Of a stretch of DNA of 61,400 bases, positions 7,093 through 16,174 are shown piece after piece. Below the pieces are notes generated by a model. That model made no database searches, was not told the DNA's origin, and saw only the letters and a program-made list of their open reading frames with translations. Source of the DNA: Candidatus Methanomethylicaceae archaeon (GTDB lineage: Archaea > Thermoproteota > Methanomethylicia > Methanomethylicales > Methanomethylicaceae); the NCBI GenBank assembly GCA_026414165.1, contig JAOAJN010000008.1:1-61400 (forward strand), read 5' to 3'. The position numbers and the translations under genes are program-made. Within the stretch, counting starts at the first letter, position 1. Each line of letters opens with the position of its first letter.

Positions 7093-8046
7093 TTAAGGTT
7101 CTACCAAACCCGCTTTGAGCGCCTCTAGGTTCGCCTCGATCTGCCCCATATAATCTCTCCCGTCCACTGGTCCCAGGGCAAGATAAAGCCGCATCACCCG
7201 TACTTCCCATCCAGTTCTCGCCTCGACCTCCCTCTTCAACATCATCACATAGGAATCCGAGTAAGCTGGGTCTAAATAGATCACTTTAATGTTATACTCT
7301 GTCATAACATCCACGAGATCTTTAATGACTTGCACACTCGGCTGTTGTTCTGCCGAAATACCAACGACTCCTTGCTGCCTGAAACCATACCTGGCTGCCA
7401 GATACCCGTACGCCTCATGCGCAACTATTATTATGTCCCTTGTCTTGTTCAAAAGATCCTTCTGGTATTTGGCATCCAAATCCTCCAGGCGTTTCTTTAG
7501 AGCCTCGAATCTTGCTTGGTAATATTCCCTGCCCGAAGGATCCTTCTCCGTCAGTGCAGAGAAGATCTTCTCTGCCTGCCTCGCTGCCATGTAAGGCGAT
7601 AGCCACGTGTGTGGATCATACTTGCCACGGCTTTGGGCACCGCTCATTTCATTTGCCCCATCATTTATTAGCGGTATGAGCTCAAGCCCCTTAGTGGTAT
7701 TTACAACGATTTTTCCGCTCACGTTGACAGAATTTAGGATATCTTCCATCCACCAGTCAAGCCCCCCTCCGTTGAGTATAATCATATCCGCACCGCTCAC
7801 GGCGATCATGTCTGATATGGAAGGTTGCCAAGAGTGGACCTCAGTGTTGTATGGAATTAGAGTCTTCACAGCAACACGTTCTCCGCCAATCTCCTCTGCC
7901 AAATATGCTAGTGGATAGAAAGTTGCTAGAACCTTCACTTTTGTGTTGGAGATATTTTCAGGATTCGGAGAAGGAGGGAAGATCGCTAGCACTGCCGCCC
8001 CTAAAAATGCAAAAACCAGTAAGATAGCTAACCCCTTCCTTCCCAA
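7093..8046 (-). CDS. metal ABC transporter substrate-binding protein (TroA/ZnuA family)
   Basis: 317 aa. An N-terminal hydrophobic segment (AILLVFAFLGAAVLAIF) acts as signal or membrane anchor. The cluster A-I binding-protein fold follows: metal ligands are expected at His in EVHSWQPS, His in KYDPHTWLSPY, His in IVAHEAYGYL and Asp in YLDPAYSDS, i.e. the three-His plus Asp set of Zn/Mn-type proteins. There is no long His-rich loop of the kind seen in many zinc-specific ZnuA proteins. First gene of the importer operon; metal identity is unresolved but the downstream NikR suggests nickel. Confidence 0.93.
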   Translation of the reverse strand: MGRKGLAILLVFAFLGAAVLAIFPPSPNPENISNTKVKVLATFYPLAYLAEEIGGERVAVKTLIPYNTEVHSWQPSISDMIAVSGADMIILNGGGLDWWMEDILNSVNVSGKIVVNTTKGLELIPLINDGANEMSGAQSRGKYDPHTWLSPYMAARQAEKIFSALTEKDPSGREYYQARFEALKKRLEDLDAKYQKDLLNKTRDIIIVAHEAYGYLAARYGFRQQGVVGISAEQQPSVQVIKDLVDVMTEYNIKVIYLDPAYSDSYVMMLKREVEARTGWEVRVMRLYLALGPVDGRDYMGQIEANLEALKAGLVEP

Positions 8047-8492
8047 CTAGTCCACCAAGTTTACCAATCCCTCCCTCTTTATTAATTTTTCTAGAATTTT
8101 TATTAAAAAATAATATCTCTTTATGAAGAACTTAATAATTAAGGATACCGCTCCTTAATTATACTTTGTTAAAGCCTATTCTATTGTAATAGCGACATTT
8201 TGAAAATATGCAGTTTATGCAGGTAAAAGAAAAGGTGTACTGATTTAGACTTATTCTTTTATCAATATTTTTATCGGAATTTGCAACACTTGCCTATTCC
8301 CTCAACAATAACGAAAAATAGGCTCTTGTGGTTATATGGTGCCGATTAAGTCAAAAGAACACTTATAATGTTATATAATTTACTGAAGTCTGAATCTCAC
8401 AATCATCAGCACTTCATATATGTGACATTATAGGCTGATCTTAACACAACCTTAATATCCCTGATTATCGGTCATCGACAAATTGATTAAAA
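8047..8492. promoter_or_regulatory. divergent regulatory region between metal importer and MgtA-like pump
   Basis: 446 bases without a gene, strongly AT-rich. On the minus strand, TATA-like TTTAATAAAAATT near 8095-8107 could serve the importer. The inverted repeat described separately lies just upstream of it. No magnesium riboswitch or other recognisable leader is seen ahead of the P-type ATPase. Confidence 0.5.
8135..8162. promoter_or_regulatory. candidate operator: 11-bp perfect inverted repeat
   Basis: ATAATTAAGGA (8135-8145) and TCCTTAATTAT (8152-8162) are perfect inverted repeats separated by six bases. The repeat lies about 90-115 bases upstream of the binding-protein start and immediately upstream of its likely TATA box, where a ribbon-helix-helix dimer or tetramer such as the operon's own NikR could act. 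It does not resemble the bacterial NikR half-site GTATGA. Confidence 0.5.
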
Positions 8493-11084
8493 ATGCACAA
8501 TGAAACGCAGCACTCTGCTGTGCGAACTTCAGCTTATTTTGGCACCGAGGACGCGATATCGCTCAAAGAGGAGCAACTATTCTCACAGCTCGGCTCTTCT
8601 CCCTCTGGTCTATCCTCCGAAAAAGCCAGCGAGCTCCTCGAACTTTACGGTCCTAACGAAATAACTAAGAAGAAGAGGAGATCCGCTCTATCCTCATTTT
8701 TATCACATATTAGAAACCCCCTTGTCATCATACTGCTAATAGCTGGTACCATCGCTGGATTCGTGGGCGAGGTTACAAATGCAATAATAATCTATACCAT
8801 TGTTGCATTGAGCGTCAGTTTATCATTTTATCAAGAGTCTAAGGCAGAAAAGGCTGCAGAGTCCCTGCAGAGGCTGGTTGCCACAACCGCCACAGTCATT
8901 AGGGATGACGTTCGGCAGGAGATACCTGTCAGTAAGGTTGTGCCAGGCGATGTAATACTTCTTGCAGCGGGTGACCTCGTGCCAGCTGATGCAAGGGTCC
9001 TCTCGGCTAAGGACTTCTTCGTGGATCAGTCTGCACTGACTGGGGAGTCCTTCCCAGTAGAAAAATTTTCTGAACCAATCCCTCCGACGGCTTCCATAGT
9101 GGATTGGAAGAACTTCATATTTATGGGAACATCCGTTGTGAGCGGATCCTGCACAGCCATCGTAGTAAGAACCGGAAACCGCACAGAGTTCGGAAGGATA
9201 GCGAAAACACTCCTTAAGCCTGCTCCTGATACCGAGTTTCAGAGGGGTCTTCGGAGGTTTGGCACCCTCATAATGCAGACAACATTTTCTCTGGTCATTT
9301 TTGTCTTCTTTGTTCTAGCCTTACTCAAGGAGGATCCGCTTCAATCCTTACTATTCGCCGTAGCCTTGGCAGTGGGACTCACACCAGAGCTCCTGCCAAT
9401 GATCCTTACCATCAACTTATCCCGCGGTGCCGTGGAAATGTCTAAAAAGGGCGTCATAGTGAAACGCCTAGCTTCCATACAGAACTTCGGAAACATGGAT
9501 GTCCTATGCACCGATAAAACTGGCACTCTCACGGAGAACAGGGTGACTTTAATCCTCCACGTTAACATCGATGGAGAAGATGACGAGAAGGTCTTTCTTT
9601 ACTCGTACCTGAACAGTTTGTTCCAGACTGGTCTCAGAAGTCCGCTCGACGATGCCGTATTGGCTCACAAACCCATGGATGTCTTGAGATATAAGAAGGT
9701 AGACGAGGTTCCATTCGACTTCACCAGAAGGAGGGTCTCTGTAATAGTGGACTTTGAGGGCGAGCGTCTCTTCATAACGAAGGGCGCTCCAGAGGATATC
9801 TCTGCGGTCTGCTCTTACTACGAGTCCAGAGGGCATGTCTTAGATAAAACATCCGAGGTTGAGAGAAAAATCCAACAGAAGTTCAGGGAGTTGAGCGAGG
9901 AGGGCTACCGTGTCTTGGCACTCTCATATAAGCGCCTCAAAGATGCTAAGACAAGATACTCTATCGCCGACGAGTCCGATATGGTTTTCTTGGGTTTTAT
10001 AGCGTTTCTAGACCCGCCAAAGGAGAGTGCAAGGGATTCTGTCAAGCTCCTTGAGAAGGCTGGTATCAAGCTAAAGATCTTGACTGGGGACAACGAGATC
10101 GTCACCAAAAAGATCTGCAAAGAGCTCGGAATAGAGGTCGAGGGTGTCGTACTTGGCAGCGAGCTCCCAAACATCAGCGACGAGGCCTTATCAGTCCTTG
10201 TAGAGAAAGCAAATATATTCGCTAGGCTCACCCCAGCCCAGAAGAACAGAGTAATAAACACACTGCGTTACAACGGTCATGTGGTTGGATTTCTCGGCGA
10301 CGGTATAAATGACGCCCCCTCCATGAAGGTCGCCGATGTGGGGATCTCCGTCAACAACGCCGTTGATGTTGCAAAGGAGTCTGCAGATATAATCCTCCTT
10401 AATAAGGATCTCACAGTTCTAAACGAAGGCGTAATTGAGGGCAGAAAGACCTTCGGAAACACTATGAAATACATACTTATGGCTATCAGCTCAAACTTCG
10501 GCAACATGTTTAGCGCTGCTGGCGCATCCATATTCCTTCCTTTCCTTCCAATGCTGCCTATACAGATCCTTCTTAATAACTTCCTCTACGACGTCTCAGA
10601 GTTCGCTATAACTACTGACAGGGTTGATGAGGAATATATGCAAACCCCCAAGAGGCTGAACATTACAATAATAAGGCGGTTCATGGTCTACTTCGGTGGG
10701 ATTAGCTCACTCTTTGACTTTTTGACCTTCTTCCTATTGTTGACTGTATTTGCAGCTTGGGACAAGCCTGCCCTCTTCCAGACTGCTTGGTTTATAGAGT
10801 CTCTATGCACTCAAACATTAGTAGTCTTCGTAATCAGGACAAGGCGAACTCCATTCTACAGGAGCCTGCCAAGCAGGGCACTCCTCCTCACAACATTATC
10901 CATCGTATTATTCGCCATATCTCTCCCCTTGACCATTGTTGGATCTTGGTTTGGATTTGTGGCGCCTCCTGCCATGTTTTATCCGTTCTTATTAATTATC
11001 GTCGGATCATATCTAGCTATGGTGGAGGCGGCAAAGGCTATGTTTTACCGCCGTTATAAAGAGCAAATCTCTGCTTCAGCATGA
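8493..11084 (+). CDS. mgtA: P-type ATPase, MgtA/MgtB-like (P3B magnesium import type)
   Basis: 863 aa with complete P-type architecture: N-terminal cation ATPase domain, first membrane pair, actuator loop with LTGESFPVEK, phosphorylation site NMDVLCTDKTGTLTE near residue 335, nucleotide-binding region with KGAPED, hinge GDGINDAPS near residue 605 and six C-terminal membrane segments. The wording around the phosphorylated Asp and the C-terminal LPIQILLNNFLYDVSEF are characteristic of the MgtA/MgtB group rather than Ca2+ pumps, so Mg2+ uptake is the likeliest role. Divergent from the metal importer; ATG 8493 lacks a clear ribosome site. Confidence 0.88.
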   Translation: MHNETQHSAVRTSAYFGTEDAISLKEEQLFSQLGSSPSGLSSEKASELLELYGPNEITKKKRRSALSSFLSHIRNPLVIILLIAGTIAGFVGEVTNAIIIYTIVALSVSLSFYQESKAEKAAESLQRLVATTATVIRDDVRQEIPVSKVVPGDVILLAAGDLVPADARVLSAKDFFVDQSALTGESFPVEKFSEPIPPTASIVDWKNFIFMGTSVVSGSCTAIVVRTGNRTEFGRIAKTLLKPAPDTEFQRGLRRFGTLIMQTTFSLVIFVFFVLALLKEDPLQSLLFAVALAVGLTPELLPMILTINLSRGAVEMSKKGVIVKRLASIQNFGNMDVLCTDKTGTLTENRVTLILHVNIDGEDDEKVFLYSYLNSLFQTGLRSPLDDAVLAHKPMDVLRYKKVDEVPFDFTRRRVSVIVDFEGERLFITKGAPEDISAVCSYYESRGHVLDKTSEVERKIQQKFRELSEEGYRVLALSYKRLKDAKTRYSIADESDMVFLGFIAFLDPPKESARDSVKLLEKAGIKLKILTGDNEIVTKKICKELGIEVEGVVLGSELPNISDEALSVLVEKANIFARLTPAQKNRVINTLRYNGHVVGFLGDGINDAPSMKVADVGISVNNAVDVAKESADIILLNKDLTVLNEGVIEGRKTFGNTMKYILMAISSNFGNMFSAAGASIFLPFLPMLPIQILLNNFLYDVSEFAITTDRVDEEYMQTPKRLNITIIRRFMVYFGGISSLFDFLTFFLLLTVFAAWDKPALFQTAWFIESLCTQTLVVFVIRTRRTPFYRSLPSRALLLTTLSIVLFAISLPLTIVGSWFGFVAPPAMFYPFLLIIVGSYLAMVEAAKAMFYRRYKEQISASA

Positions 11085-11624
11085 ACTATTGATAAACGAT
11101 GATCCACACTCACAAAGTCAGACCAGACTAAATCATCCCGAACTTCAATTCTATTAGTCGTGGATGGTTGAGCACCAATCACCAAATGAGCCCATTGGTT
11201 GGTCGGCAAAAAAGATCTCTGGGCGGGGCTCTATTAAATGCAATTGCATTGAAAATTTTGCTGACAGATACATATGTGGCGGTGGCGCACTAGTCCAAAG
11301 ATTAGGTAAGGCAGAAGATCGTTGTGAATGACATTAAGTGTAAAGCAAGCCAAGACGCAGACGATCGTAACTAAGACTACGATAATCTTCTTTCTTGTCA
11401 TCCTTGTCACCTTCGTCGTCAGAAAATAGACCTATCTTTAAACCCATGTCGAGTTCTGCCCCGCTTAAGTTCCATTTAATGTGGCACTAAAGCATTTACT
11501 GGGATAAAGTCTTTATTTTCACTCGATTCCCACATATCAGGGGTTATAACGGGAAGCCCACGATCCAAGTTGGAACGTAGCTACCTTAGGCACGACATAT
11601 TCATATTGATCTATTAAAATTGAG
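11085..11624. other. intergenic, one tiny membrane ORF only
   Basis: 540 bases between mgtA and tRNA-Val. Apart from the 33-codon frame at 11328 I see no gene, repeat or structured element. Confidence 0.4.
11328..11429 (+). CDS. possible 33-aa single-span membrane micro-protein
   Basis: ATG 11328 opens a 33-codon frame with a basic/polar N-terminal half (MTLSVKQAKTQTIVTK) and a clean hydrophobic helix (TIIFFLVILVTFVV) ending in RK, a positively charged cap. The layout is what a small bitopic membrane protein looks like, but there is no convincing ribosome site or neighbour to support it. Confidence 0.25.
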   Translation: MTLSVKQAKTQTIVTKTTIIFFLVILVTFVVRK

Positions 11625-11699
11625 TGGGCCGGTCCGGACTCGAACCGGAGACCACCGCCGTGTCAGGGCGGTATCCTAACCAAGCTAGACGACCGGCCC
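11625..11699 (-). tRNA. tRNA-Val (GAC)
   Basis: Read on the minus strand, a complete cloverleaf of 75 bases: acceptor GGGCCGG/CCGGCCC with discriminator A, anticodon stem CCGCC/GGCGG, loop CTGACAC giving anticodon GAC, and T arm around GGTTCGAGTCC. No intron and no encoded CCA. Confidence 0.93.
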
Positions 11700-11728
11700 T
11701 CGTGTACCGTGTACTCTACTACCGAGTT

Positions 11729-11741
11729 TGTATATTTATCT
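11729..11741 (-). promoter_or_regulatory. TATA box for tRNA-Val
   Basis: ATAAATATA on the minus strand at 11739-11731, about 32-40 bases upstream of the mature tRNA 5' end, the expected place for an archaeal TATA element. Confidence 0.5.
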
Positions 11742-11970
11742 TTTCTTCGCAAGTAGCCTTCTGGGAATAAGAGCATTTCGACTTTGCAAAACTTTGACAA
11801 TTCTGTACATCGGAAAAGATCAAAGGATCAACACACTTTACATCACTTTCCCCCTCCTTCCACATCACCCATAATTGAACTGACCATCGCTTTCGAAAGA
11901 TATTTCTCCCACCGACAGAGTTAAATAGTGAATTTTTGAAGCATACGCTTCCTTAGAGGTTGTGGTCTAG

Positions 11971-13278
11971 TTGCGATCCGATTCTATCTCTGAGTTTGCT
12001 ATGGCGATCCTCGCGTTACTCTCCATCCTCCTACTTCTAGTAGACTTTACAGTCCCATTGGAGCCAGGGTGGAGGCAACTCGTCTATTCTGCGGATCTCA
12101 TCATATGCTTGGTTTTCGCTCTTGACTTTGCATTAGATCTTAGGTCTGAAAAAGATAGGCTTGGGTACTTCAAGTGGCACTGGATCGACTTACTGGCGAT
12201 GGTGCCTGCCTACGCCTTCGCCATGCTCGAGACCTCGACGGTAATAGGTGCTGGACTTCGGTCTTTAAGACTCGTAAGACTTGCGAGGTTCTTGGCGGTT
12301 ATGCTAAGGATGAGGAGGAGTAAAATGCTGGTCGCTGGGGAGAAGCCCTCCAAGCGCGGTCTGCTGACCTACGCCTCTGCCGCGATCTTAGTCTCGGCCT
12401 TCTATTTGATATTCCTCCCGGACCTCGAGTCCATTCCTTACAGCCAATACATAATCGAGTCCATCCTGTCTTTGCTCATACTTTTAGTCGCCCTTGCCCT
12501 CTCAGAGCTTGTATACATCCTCTTGGTCTCTAAGATCGATGACCTTCATTCGAGACTCTCTGTCGGGAGACTTGTCAAGGTTGTTTTCATAATACTTGCA
12601 ATCGCCGCGATAATCTCCTTCATATTCAAGGAGTTAATCATATTCGTTACCTCCTTTGGCGTCATAGGTCTGCTGATTTCTTACTCACTCGCCCCGCTGA
12701 TATCTAACTTCTTCGCCTGGGTCTACATAAACATCAGGAAGACCTATATGATCGGCGACAGTGTTAAAATAGGCGATGTCAGGGGGATAGTCACTGACAT
12801 CGGATATATCATGACGACCCTCATCGAGATAGGTGACGAGTCTTCGTTTTGGTCGGTGACTGGGAGAGTACTCACAATTCCAAACTCGATGGTACTATCA
12901 AATATAGTGGCAGTATACGGCAGCCGCCTCTCGCCTGTCAGGGTTGGCGCGGTGACCTTTAACCTAGCATACGAGAGCGACCTCGGTGCCGTCAAGGAGA
13001 TGCTGATAAAGTGCGTCAGCGAATATATCCGTCCCGAGTTAGAGAAGATGCGCCAGGCTTGCGAGTCGGGCAATTGTGCCCCGATGTTCAAGGACGTGAT
13101 CGAGGCAGGACCAAGGGTTATATTCACACCCGAGGCGAGCTGGATCAACGTGACAGTCCTCTACCCGTACCCCCCTTCGAAGCTGGTCAGGTCAATGAGC
13201 GAACTCACCGAGATTATACTGCGCGAGATGAACAAGAACCCGGATGTTGTGAAGTTCCCAGTCGGCAGGAGCAGGTAA
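11971..13278 (+). CDS. MscS-type mechanosensitive channel with N-terminal voltage-sensor-like domain
   Basis: 435 aa from TTG 11971. Residues about 8-112 resemble the S1-S4 voltage-sensing unit of ion channels: ADLIICLVFALDFALDL (S2), WHWIDLLAMVPAY (S3) and an S4 with arginines every third position (RSLRLVRLAR). Three more membrane segments follow; the last (about 205-250) is the pore-lining helix of MscS, joined to the cytoplasmic beta domain (IGDSVKIGDVRGIVTDIG, then RVLTIPNSMVLSN) and the C-terminal alpha/beta domain. Small-conductance channels relieve osmotic stress; an attached voltage-sensor fold would allow additional gating. Alone in its transcription unit. Confidence 0.88.
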   Translation: MRSDSISEFAMAILALLSILLLLVDFTVPLEPGWRQLVYSADLIICLVFALDFALDLRSEKDRLGYFKWHWIDLLAMVPAYAFAMLETSTVIGAGLRSLRLVRLARFLAVMLRMRRSKMLVAGEKPSKRGLLTYASAAILVSAFYLIFLPDLESIPYSQYIIESILSLLILLVALALSELVYILLVSKIDDLHSRLSVGRLVKVVFIILAIAAIISFIFKELIIFVTSFGVIGLLISYSLAPLISNFFAWVYINIRKTYMIGDSVKIGDVRGIVTDIGYIMTTLIEIGDESSFWSVTGRVLTIPNSMVLSNIVAVYGSRLSPVRVGAVTFNLAYESDLGAVKEMLIKCVSEYIRPELEKMRQACESGNCAPMFKDVIEAGPRVIFTPEASWINVTVLYPYPPSKLVRSMSELTEIILREMNKNPDVVKFPVGRSR

Positions 13279-13470
13279 GCATAAACACCTACACTTACCT
13301 CCATGCCTTCCAATCCCTCACCTTATAACACAGTATTAACGCGCCACTTCTGAGTGTAATCTCTTGCCTCAAGGGCGAGCCTTGCTGAAACTTCTTTCAA
13401 TAAACATTCCCATTAGCGGTGGCTTAATTTAGTCACATTTGCCTCTTCATAAATAGAAAATCAGTAAATA

Positions 13471-13737
13471 TCAACCTTTTAGTTTAGAGGATAGTAAAGC
13501 TCGTATCTTCGACTCATCAGTCGCGTCTTCCCCAGTTAGTACCACCTCTCCGATTGTAATAGTCGGAACCTGCTCTGCATTAATCATCAAAAGCTCAGCC
13601 AACACGTCTGGGTCCTCGATGTCCATCTCATACACATGAGTTTCATATGACGCTCCGTACTCTGGCAGCACCTTTTGCAATAGTTTTTTTGCAATCTTAC
13701 AGTTTGAGCAACCTTCATGCGTAAAGAGCCTTATCAT
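13471..13737 (-). CDS. thioredoxin/glutaredoxin-like protein
   Basis: 88 aa from ATG 13737. Single thioredoxin-fold domain: beta strand MIRLFTHEG, redox motif CSNC, then VPTITIGEVVLTG with the cis-proline of the fold. The ORF could extend 18 codons upstream, but that stretch is not part of the domain. Divergent from the nitroreductase gene with about 100 bases between, so redox co-function is possible. Confidence 0.85.
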   Translation of the reverse strand: MIRLFTHEGCSNCKIAKKLLQKVLPEYGASYETHVYEMDIEDPDVLAELLMINAEQVPTITIGEVVLTGEDATDESKIRALLSSKLKG

Positions 13738-13834
13738 CGACCTGAACACCAACAGTGGGGTCAATTCTGAGCGAGGCTTAATAAACTTCACGGGAGATAA
13801 TTTTCACACATCGCACATACGAGGAGGTTCTGAA

Positions 13835-14704
13835 ATGGACGTCATAGAGGCTATAAAGGGGAGAAGGAGCGTAAGGCGCTACAAAGAGGATCCCGTCCCC
13901 GGAGAGCTTATCGAGCGAATACTGGACGCTGCAAGATGGGCGCCCACGGGTGGAAACATTCAGCCTTGGAGGTTTGTGGTCGTCAAGGACAAGATTTTGC
14001 TCGCCCTCTTAAAGAAGGTATCCCCTGGCTATCTCGGAGACGCACCATTAGCCATTGTGATCTGCTCAGAAAAGGAACGCTCATACAGGGTTGGTGGACC
14101 GCTCGCAAAGGATTACCTGACAATAGCAGACTGCTCTATGGCTGCCGCAAATATCACGCTTGCGGCACACGCGCTCGGTCTGGGAACATGCGTGGTTAAA
14201 TCTTTCTCCCACAACGCAGTCAAGGAACTTCTCAACATTCCAAGCGGCGTAGAGCCAGAGCTTATTGTGGTAGTCGGCTACCCCGCAAACACACCGAAAC
14301 CCCCACCAAGGGAGCCACTGGAGAAGGTGACATACCTAAACAGATATGGGGAGAACTTTCAAAAGTGGGAGGTAGAAACTATGGAAAAAAAGGTAGAGCA
14401 AACAGGCAACGACTATATCTTCGAGTTGATACTCTTTCTGGCTACCAGTGCCCAAGGATGCCTAAACGAGCCACCACTCTACGGTCCATTCAGACTACTC
14501 GATGCAATCAGCAGGCTGATCGACCTGCCAGACTACGGAGGAAGCCTTGCCCAGGATCCTTTCTTAAAAGAGCTTAAGAATTTCATCGACTCAAGGAAGT
14601 TCCTAGTTATGTACGATGTCGAGGGGTTCAAAAGAGCCATTGACGAGGTTGTTATGAGGCTCACGAATGAGGCAAAGAATAGGTATCTTAAAAGCCAAGG
14701 GTAA
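13835..14704 (+). CDS. nitroreductase-family flavoprotein fused to DUF6092
   Basis: 289 aa. Residues 1-165 form an FMN-dependent nitroreductase domain: RRSVRRYKEDPVP (phosphate/FMN loop), APTGGNIQPWRFVVV, and GLGTCVV with the second FMN contact. Residues about 180-289 (FELILFLATSAQGCLNEPPL) match DUF6092, a short helical domain usually found alone; the fusion links it to flavin chemistry. Substrate unknown. A ribosome site GAGGAGG lies 7-8 bases upstream of ATG 13835, and the glycosylase-like gene follows 14 bases later, probably co-transcribed. Confidence 0.85.
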   Translation: MDVIEAIKGRRSVRRYKEDPVPGELIERILDAARWAPTGGNIQPWRFVVVKDKILLALLKKVSPGYLGDAPLAIVICSEKERSYRVGGPLAKDYLTIADCSMAAANITLAAHALGLGTCVVKSFSHNAVKELLNIPSGVEPELIVVVGYPANTPKPPPREPLEKVTYLNRYGENFQKWEVETMEKKVEQTGNDYIFELILFLATSAQGCLNEPPLYGPFRLLDAISRLIDLPDYGGSLAQDPFLKELKNFIDSRKFLVMYDVEGFKRAIDEVVMRLTNEAKNRYLKSQG

Positions 14705-14718
14705 CAAAACAATAAATT

Positions 14719-15393
14719 ATGGAGGAGCTACAAAGCCCTGCCCTGAAGAATCCAAAAAGGCGTCAGAAGAGCAAACCCCCGATAGATTTTATTAAATTTG
14801 TCAAGGAGAACGGACAGCCTTATTCTGAGATGTTGTCTATAGACCTTGAGGAGGGTGACAGGGCCTACTTCGAGTGGTTTTTGGCAGCCTTCCTTTACTC
14901 AAAACCGATAAGGGAGGAGAGTGCCACCAAGACATTCCGGCTCTTCAAGAAGTACGGTCTGACCGATCCAGAATCGCTCTTAAAAGCAGGCTGGGACAGA
15001 ATAGTTGAGGTACTGGATGAGGGGGGTTACACCAGATACGACTTCAGCACGGCAGACAGACTCATCGAGATCTGCAACACCCTCCTAAAGGAATACGACG
15101 GAAGCCTAAGTACCCTCCATGAGGTGGCAGACGATAGCAAGGATTTAGAGGATAGGCTGAAGAGTCTCGGAAAAGGGATCGGCCCTGTAACGGTTTCTGT
15201 TTTCCTTCGGGATATGCGAAAAGTTTGGAAGAAGGTAGATCCCCAACCAACACCAAGAGTGATGGAGGCGATGCGCACCCTCAAAATTTCGGATCTCGAC
15301 GAATTTGCTAGGGACTTCAATCTGGATAGGGTTGAGTTGGAGACTGCCCTCCACAGGTATTCAAGATTTACAAGAGGCGATAATAAATATTGA
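14719..15393 (+). CDS. HhH-type DNA glycosylase-like protein
   Basis: 224 aa, helical. The segment LKSLGKGIGPVTVSVFLRD near residue 150 is a helix-hairpin-helix, and KKVDPQPTPRVMEAM about 20 residues later places an Asp where HhH-GPD glycosylases (EndoIII, MutY, AlkA) have the catalytic Asp. The hairpin Lys of bifunctional enzymes is absent (GIGPVT), so a monofunctional glycosylase is the best guess. No iron-sulfur cysteines. ATG 14719 follows an AT-rich 14-base gap after the nitroreductase. Could also be a DNA-binding protein without catalysis. Confidence 0.65.
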   Translation: MEELQSPALKNPKRRQKSKPPIDFIKFVKENGQPYSEMLSIDLEEGDRAYFEWFLAAFLYSKPIREESATKTFRLFKKYGLTDPESLLKAGWDRIVEVLDEGGYTRYDFSTADRLIEICNTLLKEYDGSLSTLHEVADDSKDLEDRLKSLGKGIGPVTVSVFLRDMRKVWKKVDPQPTPRVMEAMRTLKISDLDEFARDFNLDRVELETALHRYSRFTRGDNKY

Positions 15394-15686
15394 AAGATGA
15401 TCGGTATTCTTAAGATAGGGTTGATGATCCCTTGGGTCCGTCAATCTCCCACTAGATCAAAAAATTGATGGGATGGATATATTCGAAAAGCCCCTCGGTC
15501 ATAAGGCACATTATATCTTCTAAGACTGAGAACTATGCTAGACCGAGACATCATCTTTTGAATTAGCAACTCCCACAGCGGCTTGTAGCTCGCTTTTATG
15601 TTTTCTACTTTTCAATAAATGACACCTTCTGGTCAGCCAAATTTGAAATTATGTTGACTGATAAAAGGAGTCCAGGTGATGTAGAC

Positions 15687-16073
15687 TCATTTTTGGTATA
15701 CAATAAGAAGCTCTCCACTTGTACCATCACAGGGTCTGATAATTGCCTTCTTTCTATTCAGATCCTCCAAGCGCAACCCATCGATCCTTGTCCCCATCAA
15801 CGCTGGAATTGAAAACTCCCTGCTGACTATGGCGAGGTGAGATCCAGCTCCGCCCGACGTGCAGACCACGCCTGCAAGCTTTGGTAGTATGGGTCCGAGC
15901 GTCGTCACACCCGCATCTTCAACCAGTACAATCTTACCCTCGGCACCCTCCTTCCAAAGCTCTATCACGTCCTTTGGTGAACTGACAACTCGAAGCTCAC
16001 CCTCCGCTGCGCATCTCAGCGTAATCAGCCCCTCCCCGACCTTCTTCATAGAAACCATAGGCTCTCTCCTCAA
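15687..16073 (-). CDS. stand-alone phosphohistidine swivel domain (PEP-utiliser mobile domain)
   Basis: 128 aa. Residues 60-125 match the swivelling domain of PEP synthase/PPDK and rifampin phosphotransferase: CTSGGAGSHLAIVSREFSIPAL, with His79 as the phospho-acceptor. The usual ATP-binding and PEP-binding domains are missing from this protein and I do not see them in its neighbours. Transcribed divergently from the 391-aa protein with about 100 bases between. A carrier that passes phosphoryl groups between partner proteins is the inferred role. Confidence 0.8.
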   Translation of the reverse strand: MRREPMVSMKKVGEGLITLRCAAEGELRVVSSPKDVIELWKEGAEGKIVLVEDAGVTTLGPILPKLAGVVCTSGGAGSHLAIVSREFSIPALMGTRIDGLRLEDLNRKKAIIRPCDGTSGELLIVYQK

Positions 16074-16174
16074 ACCATCGAATAGTGCTATAGTATTGAA
16101 CTTAGTTTTAAATTGTTATTCACAATTCTTAAACTTTATTTATTCCAAATTAACAACTTAAGACGGGGTCATTT

